Of a stretch of DNA of 64,000 bases, positions 9,168-17,217 are shown one piece after another. The DNA is from Bradyrhizobium niftali (lineage in GTDB: Bacteria; Pseudomonadota; Alphaproteobacteria; Rhizobiales; Xanthobacteraceae). The position numbers and the translations under genes were made by a program. Position 1 is the stretch's first letter, and each line of letters opens with the position of its first letter. Where the stretch lies: the NCBI RefSeq assembly GCF_004571025.1, contig NZ_SPQT01000019.1:122560-186559 (forward strand), written 5' to 3'. The notes beneath the pieces are model-generated. The model was not told the DNA's origin and made no database searches. It was given only the letters and a program-made list of their open reading frames with translations.

Positions 9168-10592
9168 ATGTCTTCCACCGAGAGTACAAGCAAGACGACC
9201 AGCGACGCGGCCCGCCGAGAGCGGAGGAGGAGCAATTCCTTACTGCTGGCTCTCGCCGTTGGATTTCTTGTCTTTGGCGCGGCCGCGGGGGCACTCTACT
9301 ACGCATTGCGGCCGGAGGTTCTCCGGATCGCCGTTGGACCGCCCGGCAGCGACGATTCCAAAGTCATCGAGGCAATGGCCGATGCCTTCAGGAGCGAAAG
9401 TCGAACCGTCAGGCTGTCTCTGATCAAAACCAACGGGGCGGTGGAGTCTCTCGCCCTGCTTGGGGCCGGCAAGGCGGACCTTGCCGTCGGCCGCGGTGAT
9501 CTGGAAATGCCCGCCGAGGCGCAGACCGTCGCCGTCGTGCGTAAGAACTTCGTTGTGCTGTGGGCGCCCTCCGCGCCTGCGGGCAAGGGCTCGAAAGGAA
9601 AGCGGTCGCCGAAAATCAAGGAGGTCGCCGATCTCGCGGGGCACCGTGTCGGCGTGATTGGGCGGACCCCCGTGAATGCCGCGTTGCTGCGGGTCATCCT
9701 GAGCGCCGCCGGTGTGGACGTTGAGAAGGTCGCGGTGACGCACTTTGGCACTGAACAGATCGGGGAGCTGGCGCGCGATCTCACCCTCGATGCATTCATG
9801 GCAGTCGGGCCACTCGACAGCAAGATCACATCCGACGCCGTTGCTGCTACGGCGCGGGCCCGCGGCGAACCGAAGTTTCTCGAGATCGAGACATCGGAAG
9901 CGATCGCCCTGAGGCATCCCCGGTATGAATCGGAGGAAATTCCGCCGAGCGTCTTCAATGCGGATCCGGCCTGGCCGGGTGACAAGGTCGAGACGGTCAG
10001 CGTCAGCCACCTCATCGTGGCAAGAAAGAGCATGTCGGAGACCACGGTAGCGGCGTTTTTCCGGCAGCTCTTTGCCGTCCGTCAGGCGATTGCGAAGCAG
10101 GTCCCTGGCGCTGCACACATCACCAAGCCGGACCTCGAGAAGGACACCGAGCTGCCGGTACATCGAGGAGCGGCGGCCGTCATCGACGGCAACGAACGCA
10201 CCTTTCTCGACCGGTACGGCGATCTGTTCTGGTTCGGGCTCCTGCTTCTCTCCGGGATAGGCTCGGCCGCCGCCTGGTTGCGCCGCTATTTGAACCGCGA
10301 CGAAAGGGAGGACAACACCATCCATCGCAAGAGAATCCTGGCCATGGTCTCGAGCGCGCGTACCGCGGAATCCAACCAGGAACTGCTGACCCTGCAGAGT
10401 GAGGCCGACGCCATCATCGCTGAAACGCTCGAGTGCTACGATGACGGCGCGATCGAGGAGGAGGAACTCGCCGCTTTTGGGCTGGTGCTCGACCTCTTGA
10501 GCAATGCCATTGCCGAGAGGCGAGCCGCGTTGCAACGTACCAGCTTCGAAACCATTCGAGGCGCGGCAACAGGCTCTACGATGCGAGGATAG
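9168..10592 (+). CDS. TAXI-family solute-binding protein with two membrane anchors
   Basis: A 474-residue protein. An N-terminal membrane segment (about residues 23-46, NSLLLALAVGFLVFGAAAGA) is followed by a TAXI/NMT1-type periplasmic binding domain (VLRIAVGPPGSDDSKVIEAM, GKADLAVGRGDLEM, LAGHRVGVIG). A second membrane segment (about 353-373, LFWFGLLLLSGIGSAAAWL) and a roughly 100-residue charged cytoplasmic tail end the protein. Free TAXI proteins deliver substrates such as glutamate or C4-dicarboxylates to TRAP permeases. Here the domain is tethered at both ends and no TRAP permease is nearby, so a sensory role is possible. The start was placed at the MSSTES methionine, because upstream open frame overlaps the MFS gene. 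Confidence 0.82.
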   Translation: MSSTESTSKTTSDAARRERRRSNSLLLALAVGFLVFGAAAGALYYALRPEVLRIAVGPPGSDDSKVIEAMADAFRSESRTVRLSLIKTNGAVESLALLGAGKADLAVGRGDLEMPAEAQTVAVVRKNFVVLWAPSAPAGKGSKGKRSPKIKEVADLAGHRVGVIGRTPVNAALLRVILSAAGVDVEKVAVTHFGTEQIGELARDLTLDAFMAVGPLDSKITSDAVAATARARGEPKFLEIETSEAIALRHPRYESEEIPPSVFNADPAWPGDKVETVSVSHLIVARKSMSETTVAAFFRQLFAVRQAIAKQVPGAAHITKPDLEKDTELPVHRGAAAVIDGNERTFLDRYGDLFWFGLLLLSGIGSAAAWLRRYLNRDEREDNTIHRKRILAMVSSARTAESNQELLTLQSEADAIIAETLECYDDGAIEEEELAAFGLVLDLLSNAIAERRAALQRTSFETIRGAATGSTMRG

Positions 10593-10646
10593 CGGCGGCC
10601 ATTTGAACCGGCCGTTGCGGATTCCTCAGCGCCAGCGCTGCCGTGC

Positions 10647-10676
10647 GCGAAGATCAGCGCGCGGGTGGCGCCTCCC
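10647..10676. repeat. 30-bp direct repeat, copy 2
   Basis: An exact copy of 8851-8880, here in noncoding DNA 54 nt after the TAXI gene. It looks like a displaced fragment of the MFS coding sequence left by a rearrangement. Confidence 0.9.
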
Positions 10677-10843
10677 CGGCTATTCGAGACTCTGGCGTTC
10701 GAACTTTCAGCTCGTGGGTAGAGCAACACGAAACCCCTCAACCCGTTTCCAACGAGGATGAGTTTCGCGAAGAACTCAGCCCATCCAACGAACTTAGTCG
10801 TCGCTGTCAGGCGCTTGTGACTCCATTTCGGGACATTGGCCCC

Positions 10844-11101
10844 TCATAGACTGTGGCGCCACGCTTCGAGATACAACGGAGACCTGCGCACCTCTTCAAC
10901 AGCGGTCCTCGATAGGCCCATGTCGGCGAGCAGCCGATCATCGAGTTCGAGAAGTTCCCTGTACTGGCGCCGTCGTTCCCACGCGCACGCTATTCCAGCC
11001 AGCCACGCAAGTGGAATCTTCCACCCTCTCACGTCGGGAAGAGGCAGTGAAGGCGGGTTGATGGTGTAAGCGGAGTTGGAAGTAGTGCTGCCGCAAGACA
11101 T
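10844..11101 (-). CDS. DUF1127 family small protein
   Basis: An 85-residue protein whose C-terminal half carries the DUF1127/YjiS signature: WERRRQYRELLELDDRLLAD followed by MGLSRTAVEEV. A strong GGAGGTG Shine-Dalgarno lies five bases before the ATG. DUF1127 proteins are small, basic and often stress-induced in alphaproteobacteria. Some bind RNA and affect phosphate or carbon metabolism. The N-terminal part contains a short hydrophobic stretch (IPLAWLAGIACAW). It is monocistronic. Confidence 0.85.
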   Translation of the reverse strand: MSCGSTTSNSAYTINPPSLPLPDVRGWKIPLAWLAGIACAWERRRQYRELLELDDRLLADMGLSRTAVEEVRRSPLYLEAWRHSL

Positions 11102-11372
11102 GTTTCACCTCCATACTGGAGCGAAACAACACTTGGCTGCGGGAGCTCATCGGGCGGTTGTCAATGTCCCGAGCAATTCATGTATCACACACTCGGCGGG
11201 TGCTCAAGCGACTGTCAGTGAGTATGGACTCAGCGCTATCCGTAGCAGCGATCCCAATGAGCGGCCCGTACCGAGAAGAGGCGGGTACATAATGGGGGGG
11301 CGGTTGCCAAATGGGGGCGTCGGCGGTCACGACGGGGCGTGGGCGACAGCTGATTTTTTCAATTATTGGGCA

Positions 11373-11642
11373 TCACCGCAACTCCCGCAGAAGCTTCCGC
11401 GCCTCATCTAGCATCATCCGGACCTGTCGTTGCTCGCTGATCGTCTCCCTGGCGAATAGCCCATGCTTTCGCGCATTCCGGTTTCCCCTCGGCGCACCGG
11501 TCCTCAGCGCGCCGCCGTGCATGCGGCAGCGCGCCTTGCCGTGTGCGGCCGGTGCGCGGCAGGCATCGCCATCGCGAGTTCGGGCGCCGCAGCGGGGACT
11601 GGCCCGCATCGGGACGGTGTTGCGGGTGTGGCCGCCGGTCAT
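11373..11642 (-). CDS. HGG-motif cysteine-rich small protein
   Basis: An 89-residue protein with the pattern CGARTRDGDACRAPA, then RCRMHGG and GAPRGNRNARKHGLFA. Cysteines and a histidine are spaced like a small zinc-binding knuckle, and the HGG..G block defines a conserved but uncharacterised family often found near phage or gene-transfer DNA. Its start overlaps the stop of the upstream 201-residue gene by ATGA, so the two are co-translated. The C-terminal part (ETISEQRQVRMMLDEARKLL) is a predicted helix. No function can be assigned. Confidence 0.7.
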   Translation of the reverse strand: MTGGHTRNTVPMRASPRCGARTRDGDACRAPAAHGKARCRMHGGALRTGAPRGNRNARKHGLFARETISEQRQVRMMLDEARKLLRELR

Positions 11643-12244
11643 GGGTTGGCACCTTGCGTTGCCTCGCGCGGGCTCGCCTCCGCAACAAGCACGTTCGCAT
11701 GCTGCGTGACGTTGCCCACGATCGCTCGTCCTCCGTCCTGCACGGACAGGTTTTGCACCGTGATTGCGCGCTCGTCGCTGTTGCGGTGGCGGCTCAGGGC
11801 TTCGACCTGCGCGGCGAAGGTGCGGGTCAGCCGGGTCAATGCGCGCGTGACGCTCTCCTGCTGCGGAAGGTTGTCCGTGCAGGCGAGGCGACAGGCGCAG
11901 CGCATCGTCGCCACGTGAACGGAAACCATCTGCGACACCAGCATGGCCTCGATGGAATCCTTCGGTGCGATGCTCCTGATCATCGAGACCATGAAGGCGA
12001 GATTGGCCTCATCAGGTTTCTGCCCGATCGCGCTCGCTTTGACCAATTGCCTCAGCATGCCGTGCAGCGCGTCGCGGTCGGCGACACCGAGCGCTTCGGC
12101 CAGCAGACGCTCGCCGGCTTGCGGGTCCGGATGGCTGATCGCAATGCTGCGCTTGTAGAGTCTGATCCGCGGGCTCGCGGCGGGGCCGCCGCGATCGTTT
12201 GTCGCAAGCGGCGAGGTGATGCGGCGGTTCGGTGCTGTCGTCAT
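11639..12244 (-). CDS. conserved hypothetical protein of the HGG-protein pair
   Basis: A 201-residue, mostly helical, soluble protein starting MTTAPNRRITSPLATNDRGG. A middle segment reads ISHPDPQAGERLLAEALGVA and SMIRSIAPKDSIEAMLVSQM. Four cysteines or histidines cluster at HVATMRCACRLACTD. It ends in a beta-like region, ITVQNLSVQDGGRAIVGNVT. I recall similar gene pairs in Bradyrhizobium genomes but know of no assigned function. It precedes and overlaps the HGG-motif gene. No signal peptide or membrane segment is visible. Confidence 0.65.
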   Translation of the reverse strand: MTTAPNRRITSPLATNDRGGPAASPRIRLYKRSIAISHPDPQAGERLLAEALGVADRDALHGMLRQLVKASAIGQKPDEANLAFMVSMIRSIAPKDSIEAMLVSQMVSVHVATMRCACRLACTDNLPQQESVTRALTRLTRTFAAQVEALSRHRNSDERAITVQNLSVQDGGRAIVGNVTQHANVLVAEASPREATQGANP

Positions 12245-12642
12245 GCTGTGTCCTTTGCCGGCGCAGGCGCGCGCGAACGACCGTTCGCTGCTGCGCGCGG
12301 ATGCGAATTTTCAGATGTCGATGAAGGGCTTACGCGCAACCACGTCGGGGCGGCCTGATCAGGCCGGCCGTCACGCTTACGATTGTTGCGATGATGCCAT
12401 TCTGCAGGTGTTTTGCCCGACGAGTCAAACGGCATTGCGAATCTTGTTCTCTCAGGCGCCGGCTACTGTGCATGGGGTTGTTTTAGCACTTTTTGTTTTG
12501 AGCCGGCGCTTACGTGCCGTGCCGCGGAATTGACTGCGCGGAAACGCGATTGCGGAATCCCGTGCGGCCGCTCATCATGATCGCCGAACGCGCCGCACCA
12601 ACAAACATGCACAAGCGGCACTGAAGTCTGGGGAGAGAAGGA
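12245..12642. other. 398-nt intergenic region
   Basis: No gene is supported here. It holds a repeat core at 12408-12428 and, near its right end, the GGGGAGAGAAGGA ribosome binding region of the Bug-protein gene. The divergent promoters of that gene and of the 201-residue hypothetical gene must lie here, but I could not pick them out. Confidence 0.6.
12408..12428 (+). repeat. intergenic repeat core, copy 1
   Basis: GTGTTTTGCCCGACGAGTCA and the next base match 20 of 21 bases with the reverse complement of 55497-55517. Flanking GATGATGCCA-like sequence is shared too. It belongs to a dispersed repeat that I associate with Bradyrhizobium. Confidence 0.7.
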
Positions 12643-13626
12643 ATGCAACGAACGGCTCGCCTGCTGGCAGTGATCGCCGGATTGTGCGCCTGCGCACTGT
12701 CGACAGAGGCGCTCGCGCAGAAATATCCGACGCGGCCAGTCAAGGTCATGGTCGGCTTCAGCGCGGGCGGGCCGGTCGATGTCGTCGCGCGGATCATCGG
12801 CGACAGGCTGAGCAACAAGCTCGGGCAGCCCTTTGTGGTCGAGAACCGCGCCGGCGCCAACGGCATGATCGCCGCCGAGGGCGTGGCGCGTGCGGATGCG
12901 GACGGCTACACGATGCTGGCCTGCAACTCCTCCACCATCACGCTCAACAAGACGCTGTTCAAGGACATTCGCTACGACCCGATAAGCGACTTCGCGCCGC
13001 TCACGACCGTGGTGTCGGCGCCGCTGGTGCTGGTGGTCAATCCGGAGAACCCCAGGACCGCCGACATCAAGACCGTGGCCGATCTCGTTGCCGCGGCGAA
13101 GGCGCGGCCGGGCGAGCTTGCCTACGGCTCGGGCGGCAACGGCAACCTCGCCCATCTCGCCATGGAGCTGCTCGGCCAGAAGGCCGGCATCAAGATGATC
13201 CACGTGCCTTATCGCGGCGGTGCCGCCTCCGAGGTCGGCATTCTCGCGCAGGAGGTGCTGGCGGTGTTCGATCCGCTCTCCGCCGTGCCGCTGGTGAAGG
13301 CCGGAAAGCTGCGCGCGCTCGCGGTGTCCTCCGCCGAGCGGCTGCCGTCGTTGCCTGACGTGCCGACGGTTGCGGAGGCAGGCTACCCCGGCTTCGACCT
13401 GTCGTTCTGGGTGGGCTTCTTCATGCCGAAGGCTGTGCCCGCTCCGATCCTGGAGACGCTGCACCGGGAGATCGTCGCCGCCGCCAAGGATCCGGCGGTC
13501 GAGGAGAAGCTCGGATCGCAGGGCGTCGTCAGCGTGCTCAGCCCGGCCGAGTACGCCGCGAAGATCGCGAAGGAGACCAAGGAGCTCGCCGAGGTCGTGG
13601 TGGCGGCGAACATCAAGGCGGAGTGA
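12643..13626 (+). CDS. Bug-family tripartite tricarboxylate transporter substrate-binding protein
   Basis: A 327-residue periplasmic binding protein. It has a signal peptide (MQRTARLLAVIAGLCACALS, then TEALAQ) and the Bug/TctC landmarks YPTRPVKVMVGFSAGGPVD, VVENRAGANG and AYGSGGNGNLAHLA. Family members bind carboxylates or amino acids and either feed TctAB membrane subunits or act in sensing. No tctAB genes are nearby, so this is an orphan binding protein, as is common in this group. GGGGAGAGAAGGA lies just upstream of the ATG. Confidence 0.92.
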   Translation: MQRTARLLAVIAGLCACALSTEALAQKYPTRPVKVMVGFSAGGPVDVVARIIGDRLSNKLGQPFVVENRAGANGMIAAEGVARADADGYTMLACNSSTITLNKTLFKDIRYDPISDFAPLTTVVSAPLVLVVNPENPRTADIKTVADLVAAAKARPGELAYGSGGNGNLAHLAMELLGQKAGIKMIHVPYRGGAASEVGILAQEVLAVFDPLSAVPLVKAGKLRALAVSSAERLPSLPDVPTVAEAGYPGFDLSFWVGFFMPKAVPAPILETLHREIVAAAKDPAVEEKLGSQGVVSVLSPAEYAAKIAKETKELAEVVVAANIKAE

Positions 13627-13662
13627 GGCGCCCGTGGCACTAAAGAGCGTGGCCGGTGTGAG

Positions 13663-14604
13663 CTAGCTCGAGGAGCGTTCGCGCGCCGCAAAGCGGATCG
13701 CACGAGCTTTTGCACTCTTTCCGGCGGCGCGGGCCGCGATCATGCTCCGTGCCTTGCCGTGGGCCCCGGCGTTCTTGCGCAGCAGGATTGCGAACCGCTT
13801 GCGTGCACGGCTCGCCGAGAGTCGCGCCGCCAGCTGCTCGGCCTTGCGCATGATGGTGACGACCGACGGTGTCAGGTTCACCGGAACCCAGGCGACGTCC
13901 TTCGTCTTGGACAGGCTGCCGACACCTTCGCAAGGCGCTTCGCGCGGCAGGTCGATCCGGATTGCGAGAGCCTCTGCGCGCTCGGTCCAGTCCTCGGCCC
14001 TGGTGCCGGTGATGATACGGACATAGTCGCGCGTCTCGCGCGGCAGCTCGCTCTCTCTGGCGAGCCATTTCTGGATGCGGCCGGGACCTGCGTTGTAGGC
14101 GGCCGCTGCGAGGCCGAGATTGCCGAAATCGTCACGCAGCTTGCGCAGGAACCTTGCCGATGCGGGCAGCGCCTTGATGGGATCGAAGGGATCATCCAAC
14201 CCGACCTCGGCCGCCGTCTCCGGCATGAATTGCGCGACGCCCTGTGCGCCGGCCGGGCTGACCTCGTTGGAACGAAAGCGGCTCTCCTGCCAGAGCAGGC
14301 GCGCGAAGAACGGCACGGGAATGCCGCTGGCCTCGGCGGCTTCGCGAAGCGCGCGGCAGAACCGTTCAGTCGGTGAAACCGGGGCCTGCGCTACGGGCTC
14401 GACCGCGCGTGGCGGTTCGATCGTCTCCTCATAAGCCGCGCGGGCGTTGGCGAGCTCGATGGCCTGCACGCTTGCGAGGAAGAGCTCCACCACTGGAACA
14501 AGCGGGGAGGCTCGGTTGTTCTCAACAATGGCGTGGTCGAGGTTGATGTTTGCCGCGACGCCGACGGATCGAGGTCGCACATCAGAATCAGAAACGCGGC
14601 GCAA
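13663..14604 (-). CDS. lytic transglycosylase (SLT domain), probable frameshift at its N-terminus
   Basis: A 313-residue frame with a soluble lytic transglycosylase domain at about residues 85-200. It has the catalytic Glu in FFARLLWQESRFRSNEVSP, then GAQGVAQFMPETA and the AAYNAGPGRIQKWL motif. It would cleave peptidoglycan glycan strands in the periplasm. In this frame the only start is TTG and there is no signal peptide. A proper signal (MRFVVAACAAFLILMCDLDP) begins with ATG at 14624 in another frame. One extra base near 14553-14560 would join it to AANINLDHAIVENN. The C-terminus is long and lysine/arginine-rich. Confidence 0.75.
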   Translation of the reverse strand: MRRVSDSDVRPRSVGVAANINLDHAIVENNRASPLVPVVELFLASVQAIELANARAAYEETIEPPRAVEPVAQAPVSPTERFCRALREAAEASGIPVPFFARLLWQESRFRSNEVSPAGAQGVAQFMPETAAEVGLDDPFDPIKALPASARFLRKLRDDFGNLGLAAAAYNAGPGRIQKWLARESELPRETRDYVRIITGTRAEDWTERAEALAIRIDLPREAPCEGVGSLSKTKDVAWVPVNLTPSVVTIMRKAEQLAARLSASRARKRFAILLRKNAGAHGKARSMIAARAAGKSAKARAIRFAARERSSS

Positions 14605-14805
14605 GCCGCGACGACAAATCGCATTGCGTGGACAACCTCGAACTGTGGGATGAACGGCCGGCGATACGCCCGGCGATACGGTGTTTCTTAATCGACCGAT
14701 TGCGGCAAAGCTGCGATCTCACAGGTTGCGTCGGTGCTACTACGGTGTTCCCGAAGGGAAACTTCCCGTGCGTTTGCGGGCATCTGCGAAGCGGGACGAG
14801 TGAAC

Positions 14806-15858
14806 ATGATGCGATGGATCTTCGGTGCGGTGATTTCGCTGTGGCTTGCGGTCCCGGCCGTCGCGGGCAATCTTGGCGCCGCAGCCGTGAATGACGCTGC
14901 GCGCCCTGCAAGACAGCCGGCCGCCGACAAGGTCGATGCATCCGTGGTGAAGCTTCAGATCCTGCTCGATCGTGCGCAATTCTCTCCCGGCGAGATCGAC
15001 GGCAAATTCGGCGAGAACGCGCAGAAGGCGCTGAAGGCATTCGCGGAGCAGAACGGCATCGCGTCCGACAAGGGCATCGCGTCCGACAAGGGTATCGCGC
15101 CGGAGCTGTGGGACAAGTTGAATGCCGCGAGCGAAAGCCCTGTCGTCGTCGACTACAGGATCGGCGATGCGGATGTGAAAGGGCCGTTCCTGAAGGCGCT
15201 GCCGGCGAAGCTCGACGACATGAAGTCACTGGAGGCGCTGAACTACACCAGCCCTCTCGAGGGGCTCGCCGAGAAATTCCACGTGAGTGCGGATCTGCTC
15301 AAGGCCCTCAATCCCGGCAAGTCCTTCGACAAGGCCGGCGAGACCATCATCGTCGCGAATGTTCCGGCACGGCGAGAGCTGCCGCGTGCTGCGCGGCTCG
15401 AGGTCGACAAGAAGAACGGGACATTGAAGGCGTTCGACGGCACTGGCCGCCTGGTCGCGTTCTATCCGGCGTCAATCGGCAGTCCGGATCGGCCGACGCC
15501 GAGCGGGACGCTCAAGATCACCTCGACCAATGACAAGCCGACTTATCACTACAATCCGGAGTACAGGTTCAGCAGCGTCAGATCCAGAAAGCCGTTCGAT
15601 GTCAAACCCGGGCCCAACAATCCGGTCGGTTCGTACTGGATCGGCCTGTCGGCGCAGGGCTACGGCATTCACGGGACGGCGGAGCCCGACAGGGTGAGCA
15701 AGTCCGCGTCCCACGGCTGCATCAGGCTCACCAATTGGGACGTTCGGGCGCTGGGCGACAGCGTCAAGCGCGGCACGCCGGTCGTCTTCCTCGATGCTCC
15801 GACGGACTCTTCGTCGAAGCAGCAGGGAAGGCCGGCCGCCAGGCGCGCAGCGAACTAA
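14806..15858 (+). CDS. L,D-transpeptidase (YkuD) with peptidoglycan-binding domain
   Basis: A 350-residue exported enzyme. After a signal peptide (MMRWIFGAVISLWLAVPAVA) comes a PG_binding_1 domain (VVKLQILLDRAQFSPGEIDG), a LysM-like segment (GLAEKFHVSADLLKALNPGK) and a C-terminal YkuD domain with GIHGTAEPDRVSK and the catalytic SASHGCIRLTN. It cross-links peptidoglycan or attaches proteins to it. The short tandem duplication DKGIASDKGIA lies in the peptidoglycan-binding part. Its stop overlaps the stop of a convergent gene by 4 nt. Two consecutive ATG codons are present; the first is used. Confidence 0.9.
   Translation: MMRWIFGAVISLWLAVPAVAGNLGAAAVNDAARPARQPAADKVDASVVKLQILLDRAQFSPGEIDGKFGENAQKALKAFAEQNGIASDKGIASDKGIAPELWDKLNAASESPVVVDYRIGDADVKGPFLKALPAKLDDMKSLEALNYTSPLEGLAEKFHVSADLLKALNPGKSFDKAGETIIVANVPARRELPRAARLEVDKKNGTLKAFDGTGRLVAFYPASIGSPDRPTPSGTLKITSTNDKPTYHYNPEYRFSSVRSRKPFDVKPGPNNPVGSYWIGLSAQGYGIHGTAEPDRVSKSASHGCIRLTNWDVRALGDSVKRGTPVVFLDAPTDSSSKQQGRPAARRAAN
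15055..15099. repeat. in-frame tandem repeat in the L,D-transpeptidase gene
   Basis: Two identical 18-base units (15055-15072 and 15073-15090), followed by a partial third, encode GIASDK twice and then GIA. The unit preserves the reading frame. Confidence 0.9.
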
Positions 15859-16130
15859 TCCTTCGGAAAATCCTTGCGCATCGCGATCTCGGCGGCATCG
15901 CCGGGCGACAGCACGGTCTGTTCGAAGGCCGGTTGCGGCCTCGTCAGGATGTCGTAGAGCGAGATGCCCTTGATGGGCTTGCCCATCAGCTCGCGGACGC
16001 AGTCGGCGAGCGTGCCGTTGTAGACGAGATAGGGCGGACCCCGGTCCTTCTGCCTCTCGCCCTTCAGCGACGGCCACTTCTTCAGTTCGGCCGGTGCGTC
16101 ATAGACGATCGGCGATCCTTCTTTGAACAT
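15855..16130 (-). CDS. conserved small hypothetical protein
   Basis: A 91-residue soluble protein starting MFKEGSPIVYDAPAELKKWP and continuing with GPPYLVYNGTLADCVRELMG and FEQTVLSPGDAAEIAMRKDF. It has no signal peptide, membrane segment or motif I recognise. Codon use resembles its neighbours. It is convergent with the L,D-transpeptidase gene, with stops overlapping by four bases, and lies 59 nt downstream of the VOC gene on the same strand. Confidence 0.6.
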   Translation of the reverse strand: MFKEGSPIVYDAPAELKKWPSLKGERQKDRGPPYLVYNGTLADCVRELMGKPIKGISLYDILTRPQPAFEQTVLSPGDAAEIAMRKDFPKD

Positions 16131-16189
16131 GCGTCTGGCCCCGGGCGGCTGGATAGGCTGGAAGCCTAGAGCCGCCCGGTAAACGCTTG

Positions 16190-17065
16190 TTAAAGAATTA
16201 GTTCAAACCAGCCGGCAACGAAGGCGAGCAGGGTGCCGTTGGCCTTGGCCGGCGGCACGACGATGGCAGACCCGCTGCGCAGCGCCGCCGCGCCCAGCGC
16301 CTTCTCGGTTGCCGCGAGATCGCCGCTGACGAGCACCAGCGCCGCGCCGCCGCGCTCGGAGAGGCCCGCGAGCGGCACGCCGGGATAGCGTTTGCCGAGC
16401 TGGTCCAGCGTCAGATAGACGAAGTCGGCACGATCGCCGCCGGAGGGCACGCTGACCGCGCCGTCGGCCTCCGCCTGCGGCTCGCGGTCGATCAGGCGCG
16501 CGAGGTGCGCGGCTTCCTTCGCCGGCTCGGGCGTTGCGATCAGCGTCTGCCTGATCCGCTTTGCCGCATTGGCGTGCTTCATCAGCTCGGGAATCCACAC
16601 GGTCTCGCGGGTCTTGTGCTGGCAGGCGAAGATGCGCACGCCGCCCGGCGCTTCGGCGGTCGGCCACATGAAGGTGCGGAATTTCGCCGCCGAGACCGTG
16701 CCATCAGGCAGCGTCACCGGCCGCTCGAAATCGGTCGGGCCGATCGGCGTCAGGCCACGCGCGCGGATTTCCTCCGCGCCGGCGGCGCTGTCGACCGCCG
16801 TGAAGGCGATGCGCTCGATGCCTTCGCCGCGCGTGTCCAGGAAGGCGCGGGCCGGCGCATTGTGCTCGGTCGCGGCCAGCACGCCGAGCAGCTCCATGTA
16901 GTCCGGGTCGAACATGATGGTGTAGTTGCCGGTGCCCATATGCGCGCTGTGGGTGCCGCGCGGCGACACCGTGAAGCCGAGCTGCCGGTAGTTCTCAGCG
17001 GCCTTGTCGAGGTCCTTCACCATGACCACGGCGTGGTCGATACCGATGACGTTCTTGAGGGCCAC
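16190..17065 (-). CDS. VOC (glyoxalase-like) family protein
   Basis: A 291-residue protein with two glyoxalase-like modules. The first begins VIGIDHAVVMVKDLDKAAEN and contains HSAHMGTGNYTIMF and DYMELLGV; the second lies in the C-terminal half (RADFVYLTLDQLGKRYPGVP). The family resembles the Glyoxalase_3 group, whose reactions are mostly unknown. The His of HAVVMV and the Glu of YMELLG are plausible metal ligands. It is cytoplasmic. It is followed by the small hypothetical gene and could share its transcript. Confidence 0.82.
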   Translation of the reverse strand: MALKNVIGIDHAVVMVKDLDKAAENYRQLGFTVSPRGTHSAHMGTGNYTIMFDPDYMELLGVLAATEHNAPARAFLDTRGEGIERIAFTAVDSAAGAEEIRARGLTPIGPTDFERPVTLPDGTVSAAKFRTFMWPTAEAPGGVRIFACQHKTRETVWIPELMKHANAAKRIRQTLIATPEPAKEAAHLARLIDREPQAEADGAVSVPSGGDRADFVYLTLDQLGKRYPGVPLAGLSERGGAALVLVSGDLAATEKALGAAALRSGSAIVVPPAKANGTLLAFVAGWFELIL

Positions 17066-17217
17066 TGTGATTTCCCCGCGGCAGATGCAGATTGGATTTG
17101 GACGGCACGAGCGGCCGCTGTTCCTGTCTACGCCGGATGGACGATCAAGTCATTTTCAAATCGGCGGGACATGCGGAAATTTCATTCCGCGAAACGCGAT
17201 ATCGACGCGTGATGGCG

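Noticed and set aside
10680..10730. tRNA-like fragment with GTTCGAA and GGGTAGAGC
   Set aside because: The order of the arms is wrong for a tRNA and no acceptor stem or anticodon arm can be folded.
12463..13464. 333-codon leftward open frame opposite the Bug-protein gene
   Set aside because: It has a repetitive Arg/His/Gln composition and no fold. The plus strand encodes a clear Bug protein.
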